The translations under genes and the position numbers were made by a program. A model generated the notes under the pieces. The model was not told where the DNA came from and did no database searches. It worked only from the letters and a program-made list of their open reading frames with translations. DNA of 64,000 nt from the NCBI RefSeq assembly GCF_034702125.1, contig NC_085880.1:47733596-47797595 (forward strand). Reading direction: 5' to 3'. This stretch comes from Engraulis encrasicolus. Its lineage: Eukaryota > Chordata > Actinopteri > Clupeiformes > Engraulidae. Every line of letters starts with the position of its first letter. Position 1 is the stretch's first letter. Below are positions 1-11,800 of this stretch, one piece after another.

Positions 1-430
1 GGGAACCCATGCTAAATACATTGCTACTGCCATTTCCAGTCACAAATATTATCAACAAAACATTCCTGGTAAGCACTATGACTGTTGTTTAACAATAGGC
101 TGTATTGACAAATCGTTCAGGTGTGTAGTTTTACAGCTGGTTAGAAGATTTCAACCTGTACTCGCTAGCATCGTGCTAATGTTTATGGGTTTGGCCCCAT
201 AAAAATTTAGCTTTGTGACCCAGTATATAATAATCTAGTGGCGCAAAATAATCGAAACGCTACTCAAATGGGGTCTTATTATTTCTAGCTTCGAACTTAA
301 TATTAATATTTCAGGACAAAAAATTATAAAAAATGACAAAAATTATAATGGTAAAAAACTCCATTGACACCCATTCATTTTGCACTGTCCCTTGGTTAGG
401 GTTAGCCAATTGTGGCTAATAGGAAGTTCC
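1..430. other. AT-rich DNA without a recognised feature
   Basis: No splice-consistent exon, RNA gene or repeat shared with the rest of the window was seen here. Confidence 0.5.
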
Positions 431-504
431 GTGAGTGAACAGCCCCTGTCTCAACTGTGAATTCCACTGCTCTGCAACTCACTAAATCCCACACTGCCAC
501 CTGG

Positions 505-812
505 TGGTAGAATTCTGAAAGTGAATGTATTGAGAAACACCCACTGCCTTTGTGACACAGCACTCCACACCACACAGTGCTCAGCACACAACAAAACTGC
601 TTTTAATGCCTCATCCGTGCAAAGGGGACAGCCCAAAACAATGCCCAAGGGAGCAGTGCGGCAGGACGGTACCATGCTCAGGGTATCTCAGTCATGGAGG
701 AGGATGGGGGAGAGCACTGATTAATTAATCACCCCACCAACCTGGCGGGTCTGGAGTTGAACTGGCAACCATTAGGACTACAAGACTGACGCCCTAACTG
801 CTTACCCGTGAT
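505..812 (-). repeat. tRNA-derived SINE, minus orientation
   Basis: Closely matches the copy at 23918-24232. On the minus strand the head carries a Pol III B-box-like GGTTGCCAGTTCAACTCC and an A-box-like segment. The tail contains the shared CACAG/CACTCCAC stretch and ends in a GAAAGTGAA-like segment on the plus strand. No intact tRNA cloverleaf was seen. Confidence 0.75.
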
Positions 813-933
813 ATGTCCCAGGCTGTAATTTTCACCCATGAGCGTGTAGAGACATCATTACGACATTAAAGGAGAAGGAAGGAGGAAATGGAATTATTGA
901 GATATTTGAATACCACAGGGCCTGTTTGTCAGC

Positions 934-1042
<109 letters not shown>

Positions 1043-1124
1043 CTGCTGTTTGAGGTGATGAGCAGACCTTACAGAGGAGAACAAAACACACACATGACAC
1101 ATTTCAGATAATGTGCAGGCTGCT

Positions 1125-1363
1125 GACACATGCACAAGCAGAGACCTACAGTAGCAATGCATCTCATCAGATAACCATGATGTACATATGTTTGAAGTGA
1201 ACCCACAGGTGCACGTGAGTGTACATTTATACATCACGTTACCTGCCAAACAGAGACCTACCGATGCATCTCATCTGATAACCACAGGCCACATGCTTCC
1301 AGCATGTACATATGTGTGAAGTGAACCCACAAGTGCACGTGAGTGTACATTTATACATCACAC
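1125..1363. repeat. Tandem duplication of a ~115-bp block
   Basis: Two adjacent copies share CAGAGACCTAC, GCATCTCATC.GATAACC and a GTGCACGTGAGTGTACAT segment. A third diverged copy lies inverted at about 2740-2855, so the blocks flank the two hAT elements and the (CA)n tract between them. Confidence 0.8.
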
Positions 1364-1766
1364 CGGGCTTGACATTAACTTTCTTGCTTGCCGGCCACTG
1401 TGGCTAGTGGTTTTCCCGAGTCACTAGCCATCCAGCTATTCTACTAGCCAAAAATTCGATTTTTTTAATCATCATGCTGTATCTAAAGACAGAAGATGAG
1501 GTGCTTTTAGCAAGAAGATGGGTGCATGGGTTTCCACATTGAAATAAAGCAAACAAATAGAAACTGAGTAAAACTGATCTTTTTCTTGAACTTAAATACG
1601 AACAATTGATACACAGGGGGCAATGTGCAGAGTATACACTATTCTGATATGTCATACCATAAAATAAGCTACCTGTCAAATTGGCTAGTGACACTGAAAT
1701 TGTTACCAGCCACAGCCAACTTTTACCAGCATTTAGCCGGTTGGCAGGTGCCAGTGTCAAGCCCTG
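1364..1766. mobile_element. hAT-like non-autonomous element
   Basis: Ends GGGCTTGACATTAAC and TGTCAAGCCCTG form terminal inverted repeats; the interior repeats 'ctagcca' motifs. It is the same family as 60140-60399. Coding potential is absent. The left terminal bases differ from the other copy (CCGGG instead of CAGGG). Confidence 0.7.
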
Positions 1767-1783
1767 ATCAAGTTACCTTAGGT

Positions 1784-2124
1784 CAGGGGTGTCAAACTAA
1801 AATTGACTGAGGGCCAAAATCAAGATCTGGAACAAAGTCGCGGGCCGAACTCAACATTTATTTTAAAAATTGGATTAAAATTATGCGTACATGCACTTCA
1901 TACTCATAGTTAAATTTCACACACACTCTTTCCCATCATATATGGTAGTTCAAATGTATCTGCACATCCTGTGACACACCAAATTTCTTGTTCAAGTCTT
2001 TTTACACTATACATTAATGGTGTATGTGGGCCAACTGCAATACACATTTGAAATGATCTCGCGGGCCAAATAAAATGGCTCTGCGGGCCAGATTTGGCCC
2101 CCGGGCCTGAGTTTGACACCCCTG
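1784..2124. mobile_element. hAT (Charlie/Buster-type) MITE with 8-bp TSD
   Basis: Terminal repeats CAGGGGTGTCAAAC and GTTTGACACCCCTG bound 341 bp with no coding capacity. The element is flanked on both sides by the identical 8-bp duplication CCTTAGGT, which has TA at the centre as expected of Buster-type hATs. Confidence 0.92.
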
Positions 2125-2134
2125 CCTTAGGTCA

Positions 2135-2222
2135 TGAAGAAAACCGCACACCAATGAACTCCCATTTAAGCCATTTTATTGTGTGACGTTTCTGGCCAAC
2201 CTGGCCCTTCCTCAGACTAGAC
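2135..2222 (-). repeat. Penelope/hammerhead-like short element
   Basis: On the minus strand CTGAGGA is followed by a GGCC/GGCC hairpin and AGAAACGTC, then AATAAA and a GTGTGCGG tail. The same layout recurs at seven further cores in the window (see findings). Confidence 0.6.
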
Positions 2223-2279
2223 ATGTTGATTGTGCAGCTGACCCTTAAATTACAATTTCCACATCACGTGGGCATGACA

Positions 2280-2338
2280 AGTGCAGATATCACAAAATTT
2301 TGTGATATTTCTGTGAAATAGTTTGTGATATCTGCACT
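2280..2338. repeat. Short inverted repeat
   Basis: Seventeen-base arms AGTGCAGATATCACAAA and TTTGTGATATCTGCACT separated by 25 bases; could form a hairpin. No gene association is visible. Confidence 0.85.
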
Positions 2339-2538
2339 AAAGTAGTACTTTTATTTGGATCACAGCACATTAAAAGTTATACAGACCCAAATACTGATGG
2401 AAATCACAGAGTTGTATAGGGATGATAATGTTGTTATTCAGTCCAATATTTATGGATAAACGTGGCATCTCCGTTTCCAAATGGACATACTGCCTATGAT
2501 GGCAGAGATGGAACAGTATTTTGCCAGTCTCTTTGCTG

Positions 2539-2539
<1 letters not shown>

Positions 2540-2613
<74 letters not shown>

Positions 2614-2635
2614 CACATGTACACACACACGCACA

Positions 2636-2705
<70 letters not shown>
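2540..2705. repeat. (AC)n microsatellite
   Basis: About 165 bp of AC dinucleotides with a short interruption (ATGCACATGTACAC...GCACAAGC) in the middle. Confidence 0.98.
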
Positions 2706-2709
<4 letters not shown>

Positions 2710-3099
2710 TGTGTACATATGTACACACCTACATGTCGGCAGTATGTCGCCAGTGGTTATCAGATGAGATGCATCTGAACTGTACGTCTCTGCTCAGGGG
2801 GGTAACGTGATGTATTAATATACACTCATGTGCGCTTGTGGGTTCACTTCATGGCCAGTGCTGGACTGTGGCAAAAAAAACAGGCCGGGCATTTTCAGTC
2901 AAGATCGGTCCTTCAGGCCGTTGAGAGAGACAATGAAGCCTGTGACAACATTTTTAGTCATTTTTTACGTTATGAGCTACTTTGACCTCAACACCCAAAA
3001 TGAATATTAGTTCACAAAATGTAAAAACGGGACCCCCTGAACAATCTGCCAGGTTTATGTCCCCCAAACCAAACCAACTCCATACTCCAACCCCATATA

Positions 3100-3350
3100 T
3101 CATAGATGTATCTGTCAACACTCATTTCTGGTCATTTTTATCTTGTCTATCTCAACTCTCAGGGTATGTTTTTTGCACATTTGTCTACACAGAATGTGTT
3201 TTTGCACATTGTCTTTTTATTTTTTATTGAGTTTTTATTTTTTCCCCTCCATGTCTTCACCTGTGTTATATGTCCATGTGGGCATTATGTGTATTTATGT
3301 AAACTACTTGACACCTGAATTTCTCATCTCGGGATCAATAAAGTTACTCT
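3100..3350 (+). mobile_element. 3' end of an L2/Rex-like LINE
   Basis: Sequence ends CTCGGGATCAATAAAGT, the typical 3' terminus of fish L2/Rex-like non-LTR elements, and runs directly into the pentanucleotide satellite. Only the untranslated tail is present. The left limit is approximate. Confidence 0.6.
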
Positions 3351-4450
3351 ACTCCATCTACTGTACTCTACTCTACTCTACTGTACTCTACTCTACTCTA
3401 CTGTACTCTACTCTACTCTACTGTACTCAACTCTACTCTACTCTACTGTACTGTACTCTACTCTACTGTACTCAACTCTACTCTACTCTACTGTACTGTA
3501 CTGTACTCTACTCTACTCTACTGTACTCTACTCCATCTACTGTACTCTACTCTACTCTACTCTACCCTACTCTACTGTACTCTACTCTACTCTACTGTAC
3601 TCTACTCTACTGTACTCTACTCTACTGTACTCTACTGTACTCTACTGTACTGTACTCTACTGTACTCTACTCTACTCTACTCTACTGTACTCTACTCTAC
3701 CCTACTCTACTGTACTCTACTCTACTCTACTGTACTCTACTGCACTGTACTCTACTGTACTCTACTCTACTGTACTCTACTCTACTACTCTATTCTACTG
3801 TACTCTACTCTACTGTACTCTACTCTACTGTACTGTATTGTACTCTACTGTACTCTACTGTACTGTATTGTACTCTACTCTACTGTACTCTACTCTACTG
3901 TACTGTACTCTACTCTACTGTACTCTACTGTACTCTACTCTAGTCTACCCTACTGTACTCTACTCTACTCTACTCCACTACTCTACTGTACTCTACTCTA
4001 CTCTACTGTACTCTACTAGTACTCTACTCAACTACTAATCTACTCTACAATACTCTACTCTCTACTCTACTCTACTACTACTCTACTCTACTCAACTCTA
4101 CTCTACTGTACTGTACTCTACTCTACTGTACTCTACTAATCTACTCTACAATACTCTACTCTACTACTACTCTACTCTACTCAACTCTACTCTACACTAC
4201 TGCACTCAACTCTACTCTACTCTACTGTACTCTACTGTTCTCTACTCTACTACTCTACTCTACTGTACTCTACTGTACTCTACTCTACTCTACTCTGCTG
4301 TACTCTACTCTACTCTACTCTACTGTAAACTACTCTACTCTACTGTAAACTACTCTACTCAACTCTACTGTAAACTACTCTACTCTACTCTACTCTACTC
4401 TACTCTACTCTACTCTACTCTACTCTACTCTACTCTACTCTACTACTACT
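3342..4450. repeat. TCTAC/TGTAC pentanucleotide satellite
   Basis: Over 1.1 kb of five-base units, mostly TCTAC and TGTAC, with occasional CCTAC, TCAAC and shortened units. It begins exactly where the LINE tail AATAAAGTTAC ends, suggesting the satellite grew from the retroelement terminus. The long open frame across it is an artefact of the repeat. Confidence 0.97.
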
Positions 4451-4861
4451 ACGCAACACTATGAGTCCTGTCAGCCCATCAGCCAGCCACACCTCAAGGC
4501 CTGAAGGCTTTAAGGCTTTAAGGCTTTCCTTTTGTTTGTTAATGGATTTATTTTGTTTGTTTTACTTTCACTTGTAAAAGGTCAATAGGATTTGGTTTCG
4601 TTTACTGAGTAGTGTCATGAAGTGTTGTTACAGTAAACCACAAGCTTGTGCAGTAAATACACAGTAGGCTGCTACACGCACAATGTTGTATACGGTATGC
4701 TGACAGCAAATACATGCTAATTGAATCAAGCAAATATATTTTGTATGAAACAGAAAATGCAGTATATGACAATTGAATGAAGCAAAGGTCTATCTTTTTA
4801 GATGGGTGTTATGGAACTTAGTGATGTGGATGGCAATGCAGATAAGTAATACTGTTTTAAA
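4451..4861. other. Unremarkable intergenic DNA
   Basis: AT-rich sequence with a short AAGGCTTT triplication near 4505-4527. Nothing gene-like was seen. Confidence 0.5.
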
Positions 4862-5019
4862 ACCCCTTAAGACACAGCATTATAACTTAGCTGTTACCAG
4901 AATGGCAATGACCAAGTCGTAATGTATTACTAAAGGCCCCGTGCACTGTCATAGTAGTGTAGTACTATAGTAACTTCCAATGTCTATTACACAGGAGGTA
5001 CGGCGTGCATTAAGGGCCT
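4862..5019. mobile_element. Short palindromic MITE (AACCCCTTAAG family)
   Basis: About 158 bp with ends AACCCCTTAAGACAC and CATTAAGGG. It matches the copy nested at 41212-41386 and the split copy at 15466-18770. Confidence 0.75.
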
Positions 5020-5568
5020 ACGAAACAAAACAAAAGAAAACCCAAAACAGGTCCATGCTTGAAACCATGTCACATTTATTGCTATACAATACACATTATG
5101 TCCATGTCTTATACATATACCTAGGTATGTGTGTATGTGTCGTGATGCTACTTCCAACATTCAATTCGTCAAGTCAATCTAGGCCTTTAGGTATGCATTT
5201 TATTTACTTTACAATGTTTATTAATGTACTTTGGTTACATAATACTGTGAGAAAAATCATGGTCATGGTCAAATACTGGATGTGTCATGACACTGTATAT
5301 ATTGTATGCTACAGTACTTCCAACATTTAATTCATGTTAAAAGAATATGAAGAATATGTAAATGTAATGTAAATAAAATTAAAAAAGGCCAAGATTTGGG
5401 CAGATTATTCACTGTGTTCACTGTAGAACATTGGAAAAGCCAGTTAAACCTATGTATGTATGTGAAAAGGTTGACGGTTTGAAAGTTAATTCAACTCGAG
5501 GCTTAACTCAACTAGATGATTTCTCAAGTTGACTTAACTTAAAAACTTAAGGCAGCAGGGCAACTTAC
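5020..5568. other. AT-rich 3' flank of the SOUL gene
   Basis: No repeat or exon recognised. The SOUL poly(A) signal lies at the right edge. Confidence 0.5.
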
Positions 5569-5574
5569 TTTATT
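5569..5574 (-). terminator. Poly(A) signal of the SOUL-like gene
   Basis: AATAAA on the minus strand about 65 nt after the stop codon (context CCTAATAAAGTAAG). Confidence 0.8.
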
Positions 5575-5638
5575 AGGTTAAACTGGCTGCCATGCTCTAC
5601 AGTGTTTCAACTCTGTAGACTGACGATGTCTGGTGGGG

Positions 5639-5813
5639 TTACTCTGCAAAGACCCAAACTTCGTTGTGGCGGTTGATGAGGTTCAAGGGAGAGTCGTAAC
5701 CCGCGGCGACGAACCTGTTTGGCACAAAGGTCATCCCCATGGCCTTCACGGACGCCCGCAGTTTGGTCACCTCCTCGGTGCCACTCTTCTCCGATGCCAC
5801 CCCACCGAAACTC
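5639..5813 (-). CDS. SOUL-like exon 4 (C-terminus)
   Basis: Starts after a TTCTGCATCAG acceptor; the first base completes Arg of VRSFGG with the AG left by exon 3. Encodes 57 residues ending ...NEVWVFAE and a TAA stop. The first 17 bases and the acceptor recur three more times upstream. Confidence 0.93.
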
Positions 5814-8800
5814 CTGATGCAGAAGAAAGAGTCAAGGTATATAGTTATCACCACCCCACCGAAACTCCTGATGCAGGATAAAGAGTCGAGGAAGGTATTA
5901 GTTGCCACCCCACCGAAACTCCTGATGCAGAATAAAGAGTCGAGGAAGGTATTAGTTGCCACCCCACCGAAACTCCTGATGCAGAATAAAGAGTCGAGGA
6001 AGGTATGCAGTTATCACCATTGGTGGGCAGAACGGGTTCATGACTTACAATCCAGTGTCGCATATTCCAGATGATCTGCTTTACCAGTCCAGTTCAACCA
6101 GGAGATCATTCAACCAGCAAATCACCCAGCTGAACTGGACAGGTAAATGCAAATTGTTTGGAAAATGTGACACTGGATTATAACTTTAATTGTAACTATT
6201 ATAACTATCCATTTTGCCCATCACTGGTTATCTCATGGCTTCTTAGACATTTCAGAAAATGCCCTGTGTTAATTCTCTGGAATAAAGAAGCAATATTGAA
6301 CAGTAATTCTGTGTGATAAAATAATAGTATAATATTGAGCAATATATATATATACACTGGACAGACGAACAGGCAGGCAGACAGAGAGGCAGGCAGGCAG
6401 AAACACAGACAGACAGACAGAGAGAGTTACAAACTAAAATAGCCAGAGTGACCCCTCTCTACCATGGCAAGAGATGTAGACTCAGTGTACCTGACATAGA
6501 CCCTGCCGGCAGGCAGGACAGACAGACAGGCAGGCAAGAAGACAGCGAGGCAGGCAGGCAGGCAGAAACACAGACAGACAGACAGAGATTGGTCAGACTG
6601 ACTATACTCTGACTAAACTACTATTTACAGCAGGGGTCCCCAAACTAAGGCCCGGGGGCCGGATGCGACCCACCAAGGCCCTTTGACCGGCCCTCCACCT
6701 CTCTGCACCTCACCATGTGAACTGACCCAAAAATATTTTAAAAATATTTTAATTTGTTTATCAATAGGCCTTCCTACAGTTTAATTTTCACTAGTGTGAA
6801 TCTCCAGAAGTTTCTTGTCTTGATAGTTTATCATCTCACTCTAATATAAACAGGCCTACCATTTCTATTGTATCACTCATAAATTGCCAACTATTTACAG
6901 TACCAATAGATTTAGTCTGACTGTACCTGACATAGACCCTGACGGCAGGCAGGTGTGTCTCCTTGATGGCGTGGGCGTTGGCCTTGGGCAGGTGTGTTCC
7001 GGAGGGTATGGGCCAGGACACGGAGCCGTGCTTCTGCTTCTGCTGCTCATCCCCCTCCCCCTCCTCCTCCACCTGGATGGTAGAGGGCCACGGCAGCTTC
7101 ACGTCCGCCTCTAGGAGGGTAGCAGGAGAAGCATGTAATTTAAAGNGACACTGTGTGGGATTTTTAGTTTAGTTTATTTCCAGAATCCATGCTGTCCATT
7201 CACAAATGTTAACTTTTTCATGAATACTTACCACCAGCATCAAATTCTAAGTATTCATTATGACTGGAAAAATTGCACTTTTCATACATGAAAAGGGGGA
7301 TCTTCTCCATGGTCTGCCATTTTGAATTTCCAAAAATAGCTATTTTTAGCTGCAAAAATGACTGTACTTGGACCATACTAGAAAGTATTTGTTTATTACT
7401 CAGTAAACTTTCATGTAAAGGTCAAATTTTCAATGAGCAGCATAGTTGCAGTGCCTGGGTACTGCAACTATGCTGCACATTAAAACTGTGCTGCCTATTA
7501 CAAAATTTGATCTTTTCGTGAATATGTACTACACAATAAACCAATATTTACTAGTATAACCAAAGTACAGTAGGTTTTTCTTAAAAAAAAAAAAAAAACT
7601 GTTTCTGAAAAAATGACGGACCATTCCTTTTCATGTGTGAAAAGTGCAATTTTCCCAGTCATAACGAATACTTCGGATTTGGTGGTGGTGGTAAGTATTC
7701 ATGAAAAAGGTAACATTTGTGAATGGAATGTAATGGGAAAAAAAACGAACATTAATTACATTAAATATTACATTACATTATATTTGTTTTAAAGTGATGG
7801 GGAGAAATTGCTTGGGTTAAAATTTTCACATTTAATTTGTTATAAAGTGATGGTATTTCCAAAATGCTATGGCCACGATGACCCCACCCTCCACACCATG
7901 AAGTGCGCCCATGCGGATGGATGGCACTTACCAGTGTTGGGAAAGTTCATTTTGTACGTGAACTAGTTCAAGTTCAAGTTCACAGCTCTCAGAATGAACT
8001 AGTTCGTTCATAGTTCATATTTTTTTCAAAATGAACTAGTTCATTCATAGTTCACAAAATAAATGAACTAGTTCATTTCAGTTCATCCCCCCCACAAAAA
8101 AAACAAAACAAAATTCATTGAAAAAGCCCATATAAATGCTTCACAGATAGCCATTATTTAATGGGTTAATTAGTGTTAACAATGACATTGCTGGATATAA
8201 CGGTATTTTAGTTGTGCATTAGAGCAGCGGTTTATTATTAGTAGTAATAGAGAGTAGGCCTCCTTAACTGTGTTTTCTGCAGTGTTGGGAAAGTAAATTT
8301 TCTACTAGTTCATTGTTCAGTTCACAGCTCACCCCCCATGTTGAAAAAAGTGTAGGCCTAAAGCCTAAATTAGTTTTAACAATGAGATTGTTAGATATTA
8401 GTCTACTGTATTTTAGTTTTGCATTAAGAGTGGTTTATCAGTAGGCTGTAGTCCTTTAGAGTGTTTGTTGTTTAGACACTGTGTGCTGAGCGATTTCACT
8501 TCTTTTCTGTTACTGTATGGACTGGACATAAATCGGGTGCGTGGACTAACGTTTTCCTGCGCTGTTGTTCTCTGTCTCATGCGCAAAATTTGCCATCCTG
8601 CAACATGCCAGCAGGCAGCTTTCTCTTGCTGTTGGTGCTGCGCGCGGCGCATTTTTACTTAAATAGTGAAGCGAGAGCACTCCACACTTATTCCGAACGC
8701 CCAGAAGACGGTCGCTAGAGGCGTTAATCTAAAAAGTCACCGGAAATCAGAAAACTCGCACACTGCTGGCTGGTTGCTGGCCGCTCTGACTTTAAGTAGA

Positions 8801-11800
8801 GCGATGCCTGCTGTTTGCTTGGTCCCGCCTCTTTGCACGAGACTAAAGACAGTCGGAGAGAATGGTGTCTGACGCTGTCAGAGAGAATGGATAAGACATA
8901 ATATTAGACTCTCTGACATTGTGTTCAGTAGCGGTTTCTGCAGGAATATTAATGAAATCTGGTAACTACGGAATGAACGGAATGAAGAACTACTGAACGT
9001 TCACGTTCACGCTCCAGATGAACGCGTTCATAGTTCGTTCATCATCTAGAAAATACTGTCCGTTCAGTTCACGTTCTCTCAAAATATGAACTCGTTCATG
9101 AACTTTCGTTCATTGAACGCGTTCGGGTACATCACTGGCACTTACTGTCTTTTTTCATAGTAAAACGATGCTGAAATGATCATAGTCAGGAACCATGGTT
9201 TTCATGGGTCTCCAAAAAATCATGGATAAGCCATAGTGATACTATGGTTGGTTCAGAGTACTTGGAGTAACCATGACATAGCATGGTAAGAACATGGCTA
9301 CTACAGGTAATTTAAAACAGTGGTGGAGTTTCGCAAGGGCATCCACCACATAAACCACACCGATGCAGATGGCACTCCCCCTTGGTATAATAGTAGAGCA
9401 TGAACAGGGTTTAACTGTCTTTATTTCCCCCCTTGGTGTAATAGTAGAGAGTGAACAAGGCCTTACTCTCTTTATTTTCTCCTTGGTGTAGTAGTAGACT
9501 CAAGATGCATATATGAACGCCAATCAGATACTGCAGTGTATTTCAATATTTCTATAGCCTATCATCCAATTTATTTCCTCCTGCCCCAAGATCGACCAGG
9601 AAAGCCTCCGCGATCGACTGGTCGACAGGTTGGTGACCCCTGTATTTGAGAGTGAACAGGGCCTTACTGTCTTTATTTCCCCCCTTGGTGTAATAGTAGA
9701 GAGTGAACATGGCACTCTTGACTTACTCTCTTTATTCTCTCCCTTGCTGTAGTAGTAGAGAGTGAGCAGTAGGCCCTCTTGACTTACTCTCTTTATTCTC
9801 CCCTTGGTGTAGTAGTAGAGAGTGAACAGTAGGCCCTCTTGACTTACTGTCTTTATTTCCCCCCTTGGTGTAATAGTAGAACATGAACAGTAGGCCCTCT
9901 TGACTTACTGTCTTTATTTTTCCCCTTGGTGCAGTACTACGTAGTAGAGAGTGAACAGTAGGCTATCTTGACTTACTGTCTTTATTCTCTCCCTTGCTGT
10001 AGTAGTAGTAGAGAGTGAACAGTAGGCCCTCTTGACTTACTCTCTTTATTCTCTCCCTTGGTGTAGTAGTAGAGAGTGAGCAGTAGACCTTCTTAATTTA
10101 CTGTCTGTATTCTCCCCTTGGTAAAGTAGTATTAGAGAGTGAACAGTAGGCCCTCTTGACCTACTAGTAGAGCGTGAACAGTAGGCCCTCTTGACTTACT
10201 GTATTTATTCTCCCCCTTGGTATAGAAGTAGTAGAACATGAACAGTAGGCCCTCTTGACTTACTGTCTTTATTCTCCCCCTTAGTGTAGTAGTAGAGAGT
10301 GAACATGGCCGTCTTCACCTCCTCCATGTCGACCTTGGAGACGTCCACAGTCAGCCAATGAGATGGCCTGTAGAGGCGCTCTTCAAAATCCTTTTCAGCA
10401 AAAAAAATTAAAATAAAAAACGACTTCATTAGGCTACTCCATACATTTCCAACAACAATTTCATGGATACGGTTCTTTAAAGAGCTGGAATGTTTCCAGA
10501 CAGACAGAGCCCGCTGGAAAGTAGTTTAGTTTCCAAGACATTATTTTCCGCACAGAAAGTCAAAGAATGTGCGCACATCAGTGCTACCCGGGCGCCGCCC
10601 TAGCGGTGAAGCAGCGCATTCGGCTCGGCTACACAACGAGTTCTGAGGTCTATGGCAATCAGGCAACATCAGTGGCACAGGTGCTGGACCAAACGTAAGA
10701 TAACTGAAAAGAAAATAAAGGTCCGCAACACTGTTAAATACTCCCAAATATTTAATGACACGACATTTCGGACTAATCGTCCATCACAATGCAACACATC
10801 ACATTATTTTGCACACACACACGACTAAAGTTTCGGTGTTGCTACATATTCTCGGACTCTGAAGAAGGTGTATCAACACCGAAACGTTAGTCGGGTGTGC
10901 GCGCAAAATAAAGCCTTGAAAACAAATCTACTGTGTGCTCCAGCCTCTCCTTTCCAGTGATGCCTGTCCCACTGTGATGCACCTGCAAGCTGAGTGAGGG
11001 AAAATGGGTAGAGTCCCAATTCTACAGAGCCTGCTGACCTGTCATCGCTAGCAGAGCTTGCTAACCAGTCATTGCTAGCATAGCCCGCTAACCAGTCATT
11101 GCTAGCAGAGCCCGCTAACCAGTCATTGCTAGCAGAGCTTGCTAACCTGTCATCGCTAGCAGAGCTTGCTAACCAGTCATCGCTAGCAGAGCCCGCTAAC
11201 CAGTCATTGCTAGCAGAGCCCGCTAACCAGTCATTGCTAGCAGAGCCTGCTAACCTGTCATTGCTAGCAGAGCTTGCTAACCTGTCATTGCTAGCAGAGC
11301 TTGCTAACCTGTCATTGCTAGCAGAGCTTGCTAACCTGTCATTGCTAGCAGAGCTTGCTAACCTGTCATTGCTAGCAGAGCTTGCTAACCTGTCATTGCT
11401 AGCAGAGCTTGCTAACCTGTCATTGCTAGCAGAGCTTGCTAACCTGTCATTGCTAGCAGAGCCCGCTAACCAGTCATTGCTAGCAGAGCCCGCTAACCAG
11501 TCATTGCTAGCATAGCCCGCTAACCAGTCATTGCTAGCAGAGCTTGCTAACCTGTCATCACTAGCAGAGCTTGCTAACCAGTCATCGCTAGCAGAGCTTG
11601 CTAACCAGTCATTGCTAGCAGAGCTTGCTAACCAGTCATCGCTAGCAGAGCTTGCTAACCAGTCATTGCTAACAGAGCTTGCTAACCAGTCATTGCTAGC
11701 AGAGCCTGCTGACCAGTCATTGCTAGCAGAGCTTGCTAACCAGTCATTGCTAGCAGAGCCTGCGAACCAGTCATCGCTATGAACGATAGCTCAGATCCGC

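Noticed and set aside
3143..4038. Long open frame of Leu-Tyr-Ser-Thr repeats
   Set aside because: It is a translation of the TCTAC/TGTAC satellite, with no codon-like substitution pattern.
11099..11782. Repeat protein of SLLAELANL units
   Set aside because: Follows from a 27-bp intronic minisatellite; no splice or start support.
11035..11785. CRISPR-like array
   Set aside because: Units are adjacent without unique spacers; the genome is eukaryotic.
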